64,000 nt of DNA, taken from positions 434,001 through 498,000 of the forward strand of contig JADJYX010000001.1 of the NCBI GenBank assembly GCA_016719535.1, in the 5' to 3' direction. Source of the DNA: Rubrivivax sp. Lineage in GTDB: Bacteria > Pseudomonadota > Gammaproteobacteria > Burkholderiales > Burkholderiaceae_C. The notes below the pieces were generated by a model. That model was not told the origin of the DNA. It searched no databases and saw nothing but the letters and a program-made list of their open reading frames with translations. Made by a program: the position numbers and the translations under genes. Below are positions 16,660 to 25,258 of the stretch, one piece after another (positions within the stretch are counted from its first letter, which is position 1; each line of letters starts with the position of its first letter).

Positions 16660-17502
16660 ATGACCTACACCATCGGCATCGACATCGGCTCGGGCGCCGT
16701 CAAGAGCGTGCTGTTCCGCAGCAGCGACGACGGCAGCCGCCCCGAATGGCTGGCCAAGCGCTGCGAACGCATCCGCCGGCGCGACCCCATGACGCTGGCC
16801 AGCGAGGGCTACGAAGGCGTGCTGGCCGACGCCGGCGTGTCCGCCGACGACATCGACTACATCGCCACCACCGGCGAGGGCGAGAACGTCAAGTTCGCCA
16901 CCGGGCACTTCTATTCGATGACCACGCATGCGCGCGGCGGCGTCTACCTCGACCCCGAGGCGCGCGCGGTGGTCGATATCGGCGCGCTCAACGGCCGCGC
17001 CATCAGCGTCGACGAGCGCGGCAAGGTGCTGAGCTACAAGATGACCAGCCAGTGCGCCTCGGGCTCGGGCCAGTTCCTGGAGAATATCGCGCGCTACCTG
17101 GGCGTGGCGGTGGAAGAGATCGGGCCGCTGTCGCAATCGTCGAAGGACCCGGAGAAGGTCAGCTCGATCTGCGCCGTGCTGGCCGAGACCGACGTCATCA
17201 ACATGGTCAGCCGCGGCATCGCCACGCCCGACATCCTCAAGGGCATCCACCTGTCGATGGCCTCGCGCATCGTCAAGCTGCTCAAGGTCACGGGCGTCAA
17301 GGGCGGCGTGGCGCTGCTCACCGGCGGCCTGGCGCTGGACAGCGGCCTGCTGGCCGCCATCCAGGAAGAGATGGTCAACGAGAAGGTCAACGTGCAGGCG
17401 CGTTCGCACGCCGACTCGATCTATGCCGGCGCCATCGGCGCCGCGCTGTGGGGCGCCTACCGCCACGCGCGCTTGAACCAGCTCGAAACCGCCGCCGCCT
17501 GA
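16660..17502 (+). CDS. bcrD: Benzoyl-CoA reductase subunit D, ATPase (BcrD)
   Basis: 280 residues, the second ASKHA ATPase of the activator module. GIDIGSGAVKS is at the N-terminus; cluster-ligating Cys lie in TSQCASGSG (near 131) and SSICAVLAE (near 170). With BcrA it holds a bridging 4Fe-4S cluster reduced by ferredoxin. The ATG at 16660 follows AGGAGAA at a good distance; the frame is open far upstream, but only as an accident of GC-rich sequence. Confidence 0.94.
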   Translation: MTYTIGIDIGSGAVKSVLFRSSDDGSRPEWLAKRCERIRRRDPMTLASEGYEGVLADAGVSADDIDYIATTGEGENVKFATGHFYSMTTHARGGVYLDPEARAVVDIGALNGRAISVDERGKVLSYKMTSQCASGSGQFLENIARYLGVAVEEIGPLSQSSKDPEKVSSICAVLAETDVINMVSRGIATPDILKGIHLSMASRIVKLLKVTGVKGGVALLTGGLALDSGLLAAIQEEMVNEKVNVQARSHADSIYAGAIGAALWGAYRHARLNQLETAAA

Positions 17503-17537
17503 GCCGGCGCAAACCCTCACCGACAGGAGCAAGACCC

Positions 17538-17783
17538 ATGGCCCTTCAGATCGTCGAAAACTGCACCGCCTGCGATGCCTGCCGGCCGGTGTGCCCGAAT
17601 GACGCCATCAGCGTGGGCGACCCGCTGTATGTGATCGACCCGCTGCGCTGCACCGAATGCGTCGGCGCCGAGGACGAGCCCCAGTGCAAGCTGGTGTGCC
17701 CGGCCGACTGCATCGTGCAGCACCCCGACTTCGTCGAGTCGCCCGAGGAACTGCAGGCGAAATACGAATCCATCCACGGTTGA
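17538..17783 (+). CDS. fdx: 2[4Fe-4S] ferredoxin, electron donor to benzoyl-CoA reductase
   Basis: 81 residues. Cluster motifs are Cys9/12/15/19 (CTACDACRPVCP) and Cys38/41/50/54 (CTECVGAEDEPQCKLVCP). The longer spacing between Cys41 and Cys50 and the C-terminal tail (residues 59-81) are the marks of the Allochromatium (Alvin)-type ferredoxins, which have very low potentials. It is last in the bcr operon and probably shuttles electrons from KorAB to BcrAD. ACAGGAGC precedes the ATG. Confidence 0.93.
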   Translation: MALQIVENCTACDACRPVCPNDAISVGDPLYVIDPLRCTECVGAEDEPQCKLVCPADCIVQHPDFVESPEELQAKYESIHG

Positions 17784-17864
17784 GGCGGCGCCCCGGCCGG
17801 CGCACGGCCGACCGGCGCGGCGCTGTCGCGACTGGCACGCGGCTGATTCCGGACGTTGGCCTCC

Positions 17865-17876
17865 GGGGGGGGGGGG
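17865..17876 (+). repeat. Homopolymeric G tract (12 G)
   Basis: Twelve consecutive G in the 255-bp gap between fdx and the DUF262 gene. The rest of the gap has GC-rich inverted repeats just after fdx (17786-17822), perhaps a terminator, and no convincing gene. The tract could slip during replication, but I see no reading frame it would switch. Confidence 0.6.
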
Positions 17877-18038
17877 TAGCGGTTCGCGACCCGGCACCGG
17901 CAGCCACTGCCCTCGGCTCGTCGCTGCCTTGCGGCCGCCTGCGCGGGCACGAGACGAGATCTGCCTCCAAAGCCGGCGACGGATCGAGCGGCCATTGTCC
18001 GTATTCGTCTTGAGGGTTGTGGCTGTAGATCCTGGGAC

Positions 18039-19748
18039 TCAAGCAAAGTCGGCTTGCCAAAGGTGAACCGCACGGCGCGCCAATTGCGCCTGTCGGGCCT
18101 CCAGCCTGGCCGGCGTCCATGCCTCACCGGCCATGTCGGCAAGTTGCCGGCCAAGCGCATAGGCGCTTGAACGATAGGCCTCGCACTTGGTCGCGAAGTC
18201 GCCATTGCCGACGCGCCGATTCAGCGCCGGCTCCAGCCACGTCAGATTGCCCAACCGGTTCGTCGAACGGTCCCAGGTCTCGCGCGGGAAGTCGGCTTCC
18301 CACGCCGCAGAAGGGTTCTCCGGCAGGACATGCTCAACCGTGCCCGGGTCGGTGTCGGGGTCGCAGGGCCGGCCCGACGCGTCCGATTCCAGGCGGGCCA
18401 GGATGTATCGGACCAGCTTCTTGCCCTGCCCAGAGAGGTCCGGTGCGAGGCGCGCAAAGTCCTGTTCGAATCGTGCGTCGTCCACGTAGATCGGCCGAAG
18501 CACCTCGAACACACCAGCCGGATCGCGAATCTGGCCGTCAAGCAGTCCTCTGGCTGCCTCGTGGAACACGTTCTCGAGTGCGTTCGTATTGAGTCCGCCA
18601 ACTGCGCTGTACCTGAACAGCACCACGACCAACAGCTTCATGAGGCGAGCGAAGTCCGCCTCGTCCAATCGTTCCCACGCAGCGAAGACCAGTGGCGTCA
18701 TCTGCCTTACCCGCAGCACGTTGAGGCCGCGCACATGGCCAGCGCTGCCCTGCCGCTCGATCCAGTAGGCATGCTGTGGGTCGAACAGAGCGGCAAAGAC
18801 CTCGGCGCGGCGCTCCAGGGCTTCGAGCAGCGCGAACACGCCTGCGCCGTCGCGGACGGTTTCACGGATGAGCTTGAACAGGCGCTGGCTGCGCACACGC
18901 GGCATCTGGCACTGAAGGTGATAGCGCAGGAACTCCGGGAATCGTTCCTGATGCACAGTGGCCATCAGCGAGGCCCAACGGCGCTGAAGTGCCTCCAGGT
19001 CGGCAGGGGTGCGCAAGCGCGAAAAGAGGTAATTCTTCAACAGGTCTGTCGCCGAAAGCTCCAGCCCGCGCGCGTTCAGCGTCTCGAACACGGTGTACGC
19101 GTTCATTTCGTCGTCGACCACGATTCGAATGAACATCAGTTGCCGCCCAGCCGCTTCAGACAGCAGGCGCGCGAGGCGCGTGCCATCGGCCGGTGTGCCC
19201 AGCCAGACTACGACCTGACGGCGGAAATAGCTGAAGCATTCCCACAGCAGCCGGTTCGACTTGGGCAGACCACGTGCATTCAGGGGACTGCGCAACTGCA
19301 CCAGATAGTCTTGGTAGAAGGCGTTGTCGGTGGCGTTCAGCGCCAGTTTGCTGGCCTCGACCAGTGAGGCAGGATCCTTCTCGCCGATGAACTTGGCGCG
19401 CAGTGCTGCGGCTCGTTCGCGATTGGCAGCAGGCTCGGTGCCGGCGTCCGCCAGATCCTGCAGATACGCGATGACCGCCAGCGCCAGCAGACTGAGCGTG
19501 GCGATGCGCTGCTGGCCATCGATGACGGCAAAGTCGCGATCGGACTGGCTCTCGACAACGAGTGCGCCCATGTAGTGCGTACCCTCAGGATGATCTGCAA
19601 GTTCGGTCAGATCCGTCCAGAGGTCTTCCCACTGCTCCTCGGTCCACGAGTAATCCCGCTGGTATGGCGGCACCCGGTAGGTCCGCCCGTTCCCGATCAA
19701 CTCGAGAAACGTCGCGGTGCTGGTGTTGAGCAGGTTCGACTTGGCCAT
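18039..19748 (-). CDS. DUF262/DUF1524 (GmrSD-like) protein
   Basis: 569 residues. The N-terminal DUF262 (ParB-like nuclease/NTPase) domain shows PPYQRDYSW at 28-35, IDGQQR at 77-81 and the helical FETLNARGLELSATDLLKNY. The C-terminal DUF1524 domain shows the HNH-like EHVLPENPS near 470 and the trailing NRLGNLTWL. This is the architecture of single-chain GmrSD type IV restriction enzymes, which cut phage DNA carrying modified cytosine; many relatives are only called defence candidates. Codon use is visibly less GC-extreme than in flanking genes, and it splits the bcr and pad operons in opposite orientation, suggesting transfer. No partner gene is adjacent. Confidence 0.85.
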   Translation of the reverse strand: MAKSNLLNTSTATFLELIGNGRTYRVPPYQRDYSWTEEQWEDLWTDLTELADHPEGTHYMGALVVESQSDRDFAVIDGQQRIATLSLLALAVIAYLQDLADAGTEPAANRERAAALRAKFIGEKDPASLVEASKLALNATDNAFYQDYLVQLRSPLNARGLPKSNRLLWECFSYFRRQVVVWLGTPADGTRLARLLSEAAGRQLMFIRIVVDDEMNAYTVFETLNARGLELSATDLLKNYLFSRLRTPADLEALQRRWASLMATVHQERFPEFLRYHLQCQMPRVRSQRLFKLIRETVRDGAGVFALLEALERRAEVFAALFDPQHAYWIERQGSAGHVRGLNVLRVRQMTPLVFAAWERLDEADFARLMKLLVVVLFRYSAVGGLNTNALENVFHEAARGLLDGQIRDPAGVFEVLRPIYVDDARFEQDFARLAPDLSGQGKKLVRYILARLESDASGRPCDPDTDPGTVEHVLPENPSAAWEADFPRETWDRSTNRLGNLTWLEPALNRRVGNGDFATKCEAYRSSAYALGRQLADMAGEAWTPARLEARQAQLARRAVHLWQADFA

Positions 19749-19756
19749 GAATCATT

Positions 19757-19832
19757 CTCGCAGCCGTCCGGCTGGCGTGGACGGGACAGGCGCAAAGCCG
19801 CCGGGCACCTGCGCCATGTTCTCGGCTGCGAG
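19757..19832. repeat. 10-bp inverted repeat flanking a 56-bp spacer
   Basis: CTCGCAGCCG (19757-19766) and CGGCTGCGAG (19823-19832) are perfect inverted copies just upstream of the DUF262 start. Possibly an operator for that gene or an insertion scar; I see no matching copy at its 3' end. Confidence 0.35.
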
Positions 19833-19860
19833 TTGCCTTCGACCGCCAGGCCCCAACCCC

Positions 19861-20787
19861 TCACCCCCGGCCCGGCCGCCCGTACAGCTGCCGCACCTGC
19901 TCGCGCAGCCAGGCCTGCGCGGGGTCGGCGGTGGCGCTCTGGTGCCACACCATGCGCACGTCGTAGTGCGGCCCGTGGCCCGGCAGTTCCCACACGCGCA
20001 CGGCACGGCCTGCGGCCAGGCTGTCGGCATACATCTGCGGCACGATCGCCAGCAGGTCGCTGCCGGCCACCAGGTCGATCATGGCGCCATAGTGGCGCAC
20101 GCGCAGCACCGCGCGCTCGGCGATCTGCAGCCGCGCCAGCATCTCCTGCACGCTGCCGTGCATGGTGGCCGCCGGGTCGGCCACCACCAGCATGGCGCCG
20201 GCCAGCTGCCGCCGTGTCAGCGTGGCACCGGCGCGGCCGCTGCGGGGGCGCCAGTCGGCTGCGGTGAGGGCCACGAAATGCTCGTGGAACAGGCTTTCGC
20301 TGGCCAGCCCGCGGTGCTGCGGGTTGAGGATGCCGATCGCCAGGTCGGCATCCATGGCCTCCAGCGCCGCCGCCAGGTGGTGCGCCGGGATCGACACATT
20401 GCTCAGGCGGCTGGCCGGTGCCTCGCGCCGCAGCCGGTGCGCCAGCCGCGGCAGGAAGAGCTGCTCGCCCAGGTCCGACAGCGACAGCCGCCAGTGCGCC
20501 GCCTCGGTGGCGGGGTCGAAGGACTCGCCGCTCAGCAGCCCGGCTTCCAGCTCGCGCAGCAGGGCCATCACCCCGGGTGCGATGCGGCGGGCCAGTCGCG
20601 TCGGGTGCAGGCCCCCCGGCGAGGGCACGAACAGCGGGTCGCCGAAGAAGCGCCGCAGCCTTGCCAGCGCGTTGCTGGTGGCCGGCTGCGACAGCGCCAG
20701 CTGGCGCCCGGCTTCGGTCACCGATCCGCTGCGGTAGACGGCACCGAGCACGCGCAGCAGGTTGAGGTCGAGCTGGCGGAAGTTCAT
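19861..20787 (-). CDS. LysR-family regulator of the phenylglyoxylate dehydrogenase operon
   Basis: 308 residues with the LysR winged HTH at 4-63 (LNLLRVLGAVYRSGSVTEAG, LALSQPATSNALARLR) and a periplasmic-binding-like effector domain (LSLSDLGEQLFLP to the C-terminus). The ATG at 20787 gives the canonical MNFRQLDLNLLRVL start; a longer reading from 20838 runs into the operator. It is divergent from padE, with a T-N11-A dyad between them, so it probably activates that operon in response to an aromatic ligand. It closely resembles the LysR at 44422-45378. Confidence 0.88.
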   Translation of the reverse strand: MNFRQLDLNLLRVLGAVYRSGSVTEAGRQLALSQPATSNALARLRRFFGDPLFVPSPGGLHPTRLARRIAPGVMALLRELEAGLLSGESFDPATEAAHWRLSLSDLGEQLFLPRLAHRLRREAPASRLSNVSIPAHHLAAALEAMDADLAIGILNPQHRGLASESLFHEHFVALTAADWRPRSGRAGATLTRRQLAGAMLVVADPAATMHGSVQEMLARLQIAERAVLRVRHYGAMIDLVAGSDLLAIVPQMYADSLAAGRAVRVWELPGHGPHYDVRMVWHQSATADPAQAWLREQVRQLYGRPGRG

Positions 20788-20806
20788 CTTGATGTGCCCA
20801 CCGGTG

Positions 20807-20825
20807 GCATTCGGGATGTGAATGC
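20807..20825 (+). promoter_or_regulatory. LysR-type operator upstream of padE
   Basis: GCATTC-N7-GAATGC, a perfect dyad containing the LysR T-N11-A signature. A likely -10 hexamer TAGATT lies at 20870-20875, so the dyad centre falls near -66, the usual activator-binding position for LysR proteins. The left half GGCATTCGGG recurs exactly before the padB operon (45436-45445). Confidence 0.6.
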
Positions 20826-20919
20826 CCGGGATTCTCACAATTCATTCGACGAAGACAAGGCCGGTCGCCTAGATTCGCCCCGCCCCAGCCTGAAGAGCGC
20901 AGAACAAGGAGACATCGGC

Positions 20920-21477
20920 ATGCGGCAGATCATCATCCAGGGCCGTGGCGGCCAGGGTGCGCAGACCGCCGGCAACCTGCTGGCCGCGGCCTTCTTCGCG
21001 CAGGGCCTGCAGGTGCAGTGTTTTGCCAGTTATGGCGGTGCGCGCCGCGGCACGCCCGTCAGCTCCTACCTGCGCGTGGCCGAACGGCCCATCCGCGTGC
21101 GCTGCGACATCGAAGCGGCCGATGCCATCCTGTGCTTCGACGCCAGCCTGCTGGAAGGCCGGCTGCTGGCCTGCACGCATGCCGGCACGCTGCTGGTCGT
21201 CAATTCGGCCCACGACGCGGATCACTTCGCCACCGTGCTGCCCGGCCGTCGCGTGGTGCCGGTGGACGGCCTGGCCATCGCCCGCGCGCAGGGGCTCGGG
21301 CGCATCGTCAATTCGGCGCTGCTCGGCGCGATGGCGCGGGCGCTGGGTGCGCCCGATCTGGACGTGCTCGAGCGCACGGTGGTGTCGCAGGCGCCCAAGC
21401 TGCATGACGAGAATATCGCCGCGGTGCGCAGCGGCTGGCAGGCGGCGGCCCGGCTGCTGCAGGAGGCAGGAACATGA
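20920..21477 (+). CDS. padE: Phenylglyoxylate dehydrogenase, gamma subunit (PadE-like)
   Basis: 185 residues, the gamma domain of 2-oxoacid:acceptor oxidoreductases: IQGRGGQGAQTAGN at 6-19 and FASYGGARRGTPVSSYLRV, ending with SQAPKLHDENIAAVRSG. In Azoarcus evansii the PadEFGHI enzyme oxidatively decarboxylates phenylglyoxylate to benzoyl-CoA, CO2 and NADH. The padBCDJ genes elsewhere in this window make the phenylglyoxylate assignment much more likely than pyruvate or indolepyruvate. AAGGAG precedes the ATG by 9 bp; the stop overlaps the next start (ATGA). Confidence 0.82.
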   Translation: MRQIIIQGRGGQGAQTAGNLLAAAFFAQGLQVQCFASYGGARRGTPVSSYLRVAERPIRVRCDIEAADAILCFDASLLEGRLLACTHAGTLLVVNSAHDADHFATVLPGRRVVPVDGLAIARAQGLGRIVNSALLGAMARALGAPDLDVLERTVVSQAPKLHDENIAAVRSGWQAAARLLQEAGT

Positions 21478-23165
21478 ACGCGCCGCTGCCGATCCCGCCG
21501 ATCTGGACCACCGGCACCACCGAGGGCATCCACACCGGCACCTGGCGTGCCGCCACGCCGCGCCACATCGCCGCACCCTCGCCCTGCCACCAGGCGTGCC
21601 CGGTGGGTGGCGAGATCGCGCGCTGGATCGGCCAGGCGCGTGCCGGCGACCTGCAGGGCGCGTGGGAAACGCTGGTGCGCCACAACCCCTTCCCGGCGAT
21701 CGCCGGCCGCATCTGCCACCACCCCTGCGAGTCGGCGTGCAACCGCGGCGGCCACGACGAGGTGCTGTCGATCTGCCGGCTCGAGCGCTATGTCGGCGAC
21801 GCCGCCATCGAACAGGGCTGGGCCGTGCCGGTGCCGGCCCTGCCGCACGCGGGCCGCGTGGCCGTGGTGGGTGGCGGGCCGGCGGGCCTGTCCGCGGCCT
21901 GGCAGCTGCGCCGCCTGGGCCATGCGGTGACGATCTTCGAGGCCGCGGACGAGCTCGGCGGCGTGATGCGCCACGGCATCCCGGCCTATCGGCTGTCGCG
22001 CCGCGTGCTCGATGCCGAGATCGCACGCGTCGTCGAGCTCGGGGTCGAGGTGCGCTGCGGGCAGGCGGTGCAGGGCGAGGCGGCCTTCGCCGCACTGGCG
22101 CGCGACTTCGATGCCGTCTTCGTGGCCCTGGGTGCGCAGCGCCCGCGCGGCCTGCCGCAGCTCGACGACGGCAAGCCCTGGGTGATGGACGGCGCGCGCT
22201 ACCTGGCCGCATGCAGCCGCGGCGCACCGCCGCCGCTGGGCCGGCGCGTGGTGGTGGTGGGCGGCGGCAGCGCCGCCATCGACGTGGCGCGCAGCGCACG
22301 GCGCCAGGGCCACGCGGTGACGCTGCTGGCGCTGGAGCGCGAGGCGCAGATGCCGGCGCAGCGCGACGAGGTGGTCGAGGCGCTGGAAGAGGGCATCGAG
22401 CTGGTCGACGGCGCGATGCTGCGCGCCGTGCAGGAAGCGGACGATCCTGGCGACGCGGCCGGCACGCTTGCCCTGCAGTGCGTGCGTGTCGGCTTCGAGC
22501 CCGGCGCCGAGCGCGGCAGCTTCCGGCTCACGCCCATCGACGGCAGCGACTTCAGCCTGGCGGCCGATGCGGTGCTCGTGGCCATCGGCCAGGACCCGCG
22601 GCTGGCCGACCTGGGTGACGCCTGGCGCCGCCAGGGCGCGCTGCTGTGGACCGACGACACGGGCCTGACCAGCGATGCGCGCGTGTGGGCCGGCGGCGAC
22701 CTCACCAGCATGGCGCGCTTCGTCACCGAGGCGGTGGGCATGGGCGCACGCACGGCGCGCGCCATCGACCGCGCGCTGCGCGCTCGCGCCGCCGACGCGG
22801 CCGCGCCGCAGCCGCCGTGCGGTGAGGCCGCCGAGCCGGTGGTGCCGCTGTCGGCGATCAGCCTGTACTACCACCCCAAACGGGGCCGCACTGCGTCGCC
22901 GCGCCGCGCGCCCGCCGAGCGCGTGGCCGACCAGGGCGAGGTGCAGCTCGGTCTGACGCCCGCGCAGGCGCAGGCCGAGGCCGAACGCTGCTTCTCCTGC
23001 GGCAGCTGCATCCAGTGCGACCAGTGCGTCACCTACTGCCCCGACCTGGCGGTGCAGCGCGTGGGCGACGGCTACCGCGTGAATACCGACTACTGCAAGG
23101 GCTGCGGCGTGTGCGTGCGCGAATGCCCCACCGGATCGATGGCGATGAGCGAGGACACCAAATGA
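21474..23165 (+). CDS. padH: Phenylglyoxylate dehydrogenase, GltD-like flavin subunit fused to a 2[4Fe-4S] ferredoxin (PadH-PadF)
   Basis: 563 residues. N-terminal Fe-S helical domain (about 25-120, CHQACPVGG and CHHPCESACNRGG), FAD Rossmann motif VAVVGGGPAGLSAAW near 129-143, and a second nucleotide site VVVVGGGSAAIDVARSA near 255. It ends (505-563) in a bacterial-type ferredoxin with CFSCGSCIQCDQCVTYCP and CKGCGVCVRECP. It should pass electrons from the TPP site to NAD. In the Azoarcus five-subunit enzyme the small ferredoxin-like subunit is a separate protein; here it appears to be joined to the flavin subunit. Overlaps both neighbours by ATGA. Confidence 0.82.
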   Translation: MNAPLPIPPIWTTGTTEGIHTGTWRAATPRHIAAPSPCHQACPVGGEIARWIGQARAGDLQGAWETLVRHNPFPAIAGRICHHPCESACNRGGHDEVLSICRLERYVGDAAIEQGWAVPVPALPHAGRVAVVGGGPAGLSAAWQLRRLGHAVTIFEAADELGGVMRHGIPAYRLSRRVLDAEIARVVELGVEVRCGQAVQGEAAFAALARDFDAVFVALGAQRPRGLPQLDDGKPWVMDGARYLAACSRGAPPPLGRRVVVVGGGSAAIDVARSARRQGHAVTLLALEREAQMPAQRDEVVEALEEGIELVDGAMLRAVQEADDPGDAAGTLALQCVRVGFEPGAERGSFRLTPIDGSDFSLAADAVLVAIGQDPRLADLGDAWRRQGALLWTDDTGLTSDARVWAGGDLTSMARFVTEAVGMGARTARAIDRALRARAADAAAPQPPCGEAAEPVVPLSAISLYYHPKRGRTASPRRAPAERVADQGEVQLGLTPAQAQAEAERCFSCGSCIQCDQCVTYCPDLAVQRVGDGYRVNTDYCKGCGVCVRECPTGSMAMSEDTK

Positions 23166-24319
23166 GCACCGCCGCACAGACCCTGCTGCTCACCGGCAAC
23201 CATGCCGTGGCCTGGGCGGCACGGCTGGCGCGGCCCAAGGTCGTGCCGGTCTACCCCATCACGCCGCAGACGCCGGTGCTCGAGAAGCTGACCGACTTCC
23301 AGGCCGCCGGCGAATTCGACGCCGAGGTGCTGACGCCGGAGTCCGAACACTCGGTGATGTCGGCCTGCATCCCGGCGTCGCTGGCCGGCGTGCGCGTCTT
23401 CACCGCCACCGCGTCGCAGGGGCTGCTGCTGATGCACGAGCTGCTGCACTATGCCAGCGGTGCGCGCGCGCCCATCGTGATGGCCAACGTCAACCGCACG
23501 GTGGCCTCGCCCTGGGCTTTCTGGCCCGACCAGACCGACAGCCTGGCGCAGCGCGATACCGGCTGGATCCAGTATTACGTCGAAAGCCCGCAGGAGGCGC
23601 TGGACACCGTGCTGCAGGCCTTCCGCGTGGCCGAGCAGGTGCTGCTGCCGGTGCTGGTCAACCTCGATGCGTTCTATGTCTCGCATTCGCTGGAGCCGGT
23701 GGCCGTGCCCGCGCAGGCCACGGTCGATGCCTACCTGCCGCCTTATGCGCCCGAGCACCGGCTGGACACGGCACGCCCCGAATCCTGGGGCAACGTGGTG
23801 ACGCAGGACATGTACTACCGCCACCGCCAGGCGCTGGAAGAGGCGATGGCGCGCGTGCCCGAACTGGCGGCGCAGGCCGACCGCAGCTGGGCCGAGCTCA
23901 CCGGCCGCAGCCACGGCGTGGTCGAGCGCTACCGCTGCGACGGCGCGTCGACGGTGCTGGTGACGATGGGCAGCCTGGCCGGCACCGCGCGCGATGCCGT
24001 CGATGCGATGCGCGACGCCGGGCAGGCGGTGGGGCTGATCAAGCTGCGGCTGTTCCGTCCGCTGCCGGCGCAGGCACTGCGCGCGGCGCTGGCCGGCGCG
24101 CGCGACGTGCTGGTGCTCGACCGCAACCACTCGCCCGGCGCCGGCGGCGTGCTGCACCAGGAGTTGCGCGCCGCCCTCTACGGCATGGCCGACGCGCCGC
24201 GCATCCATGGCTGCCTGGCGGGGGTGGGGGGCGTCAACGTGCCGCCCCAGCGCATCGTGGGCTTCGTGCAGCAGGCGCTGCAACGGCAGCCGCAGACCGA
24301 ATCGCAGTGGGTGAGGTAA
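23162..24319 (+). CDS. padG: Phenylglyoxylate dehydrogenase, alpha subunit (PadG-like)
   Basis: 385 residues, the alpha (pyrimidine-binding and domain II) subunit: VYPITPQTPVLEKL near 26-39, TPESEHSVMSACIPASLAG, FTATASQGLLLMHELLHYASGARAP and the WPDQTDSLAQRDTGW substrate loop. The Asp/Gln-rich loop is of the pyruvate:ferredoxin oxidoreductase alpha type. A C-terminal domain with VLVLDRNHSPGAGGVLHQE follows. The start overlaps the padH stop by ATGA. Confidence 0.83.
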   Translation: MSTAAQTLLLTGNHAVAWAARLARPKVVPVYPITPQTPVLEKLTDFQAAGEFDAEVLTPESEHSVMSACIPASLAGVRVFTATASQGLLLMHELLHYASGARAPIVMANVNRTVASPWAFWPDQTDSLAQRDTGWIQYYVESPQEALDTVLQAFRVAEQVLLPVLVNLDAFYVSHSLEPVAVPAQATVDAYLPPYAPEHRLDTARPESWGNVVTQDMYYRHRQALEEAMARVPELAAQADRSWAELTGRSHGVVERYRCDGASTVLVTMGSLAGTARDAVDAMRDAGQAVGLIKLRLFRPLPAQALRAALAGARDVLVLDRNHSPGAGGVLHQELRAALYGMADAPRIHGCLAGVGGVNVPPQRIVGFVQQALQRQPQTESQWVR

Positions 24320-24324
24320 AGCGC

Positions 24325-25236
24325 ATGCAGACCGTGTCGATCCGCCCCCAGGGCAACCCGCAGGCGCCCGCCGCCGCCGCCGCCGAACTGATGTGTTCGG
24401 GCCACGCCGCCTGCCCCGGCTGCGTCGAGCCGCTGACGCTGCGCCACATCCTGTCGGTGCTGGGCCCCGATACGGTGGCGGTGATCCCGCCCTCGTGCAT
24501 GGCCATCATCGCCGGGCCGCAGCCGTTCAGCTCGCTGCGCATCCCGGTCTACCAGCCGACGCTGGAGGCCAGCGCCGCGGCGGCCTCGGGGCTGCGCCGC
24601 GCGCTCGATGCGCAGGGGCGGCACGACACGCAGGTGATCGTGCTGGCCGGCGACGGCGGCACCTACGACATCGGGTTTCAATGCCTGTCGTCGGCCGCCG
24701 AGCGCAACGAGAATATCCTCTATTTCTGCTTCGACAACGAAGGCTACATGAACACCGGCGCGCAGAAGTCGTCGTCGACGCCGCACCACGCACGCACCGG
24801 CTCCACGCCCGCCGGCAAGACCACGCGCAAGAAGAACCTCACCGAGATCATGGCCGCGCACGGCGTGCCCTATGCCGCCACCGCCACCGTGGGCGACCTC
24901 GCCGACCTGCGGCGCAAGGTGGCCAAGGCCAAGGCCATGCGCGGCCTGCGCCTGATCACGCTGCTCATCCCCTGCCTGGACGGCTGGGGCGTGGCCGATG
25001 ACGGTGCGCTGGGCACGGCGCGCCTGGCCGTGGCCAGCGGCGCCTTTCCGCTCTACGAGGTGGAAGACGGCCAGCGCTGGACCCTCAACTCGGCGCCGCC
25101 GTCGCGGCCGCTGACCGATTACCTGGCGCTGCAGCGCCGTTACCGGCAACTGCCGGCCCACCACGCCGAGGCCCTGCAGGCCGAGGTCGACGAAGCCTGG
25201 TCCCGCCTGGCGCAGCGCGCCGCGGCGACCGCATGA
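24325..25236 (+). CDS. padI: Phenylglyoxylate dehydrogenase, beta subunit (PadI-like)
   Basis: 303 residues, the thiamine diphosphate subunit. CSGHAACPGCVEPLTLRH supplies the N-terminal cluster/TPP Cys, VLAGDGGTYDIGFQCLSSA is the TPP-Mg motif, and FDNEGYMNTGAQKSSSTPH is the POR-beta loop. The ATG at 24325 has GAGG 8 bp upstream; an in-frame GTG at 24307 overlaps padG but lacks a site. The TRAP operon starts 22 bp after the stop. Confidence 0.84.
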   Translation: MQTVSIRPQGNPQAPAAAAAELMCSGHAACPGCVEPLTLRHILSVLGPDTVAVIPPSCMAIIAGPQPFSSLRIPVYQPTLEASAAAASGLRRALDAQGRHDTQVIVLAGDGGTYDIGFQCLSSAAERNENILYFCFDNEGYMNTGAQKSSSTPHHARTGSTPAGKTTRKKNLTEIMAAHGVPYAATATVGDLADLRRKVAKAKAMRGLRLITLLIPCLDGWGVADDGALGTARLAVASGAFPLYEVEDGQRWTLNSAPPSRPLTDYLALQRRYRQLPAHHAEALQAEVDEAWSRLAQRAAATA

Positions 25237-25258
25237 ACCACCCCACCGGAGACAAGCG

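Noticed and set aside
17784..18038. Possible small gene in the gap after fdx
   Set aside because: Short frames there lack ribosome sites and recognisable protein sequence.
20788..20919. FNR-like dyad before padE
   Set aside because: No TTGCRC-N2-GATCAR or TTGAT-N4-ATCAA match in the gap; only the LysR-type dyad is convincing.
20920..25236. Indolepyruvate or pyruvate:ferredoxin oxidoreductase instead of phenylglyoxylate dehydrogenase
   Set aside because: The GltD-like NAD-linked flavin subunit in the operon and the presence of padBCDJ favour phenylglyoxylate; sequence alone would not exclude other 2-oxoacids.
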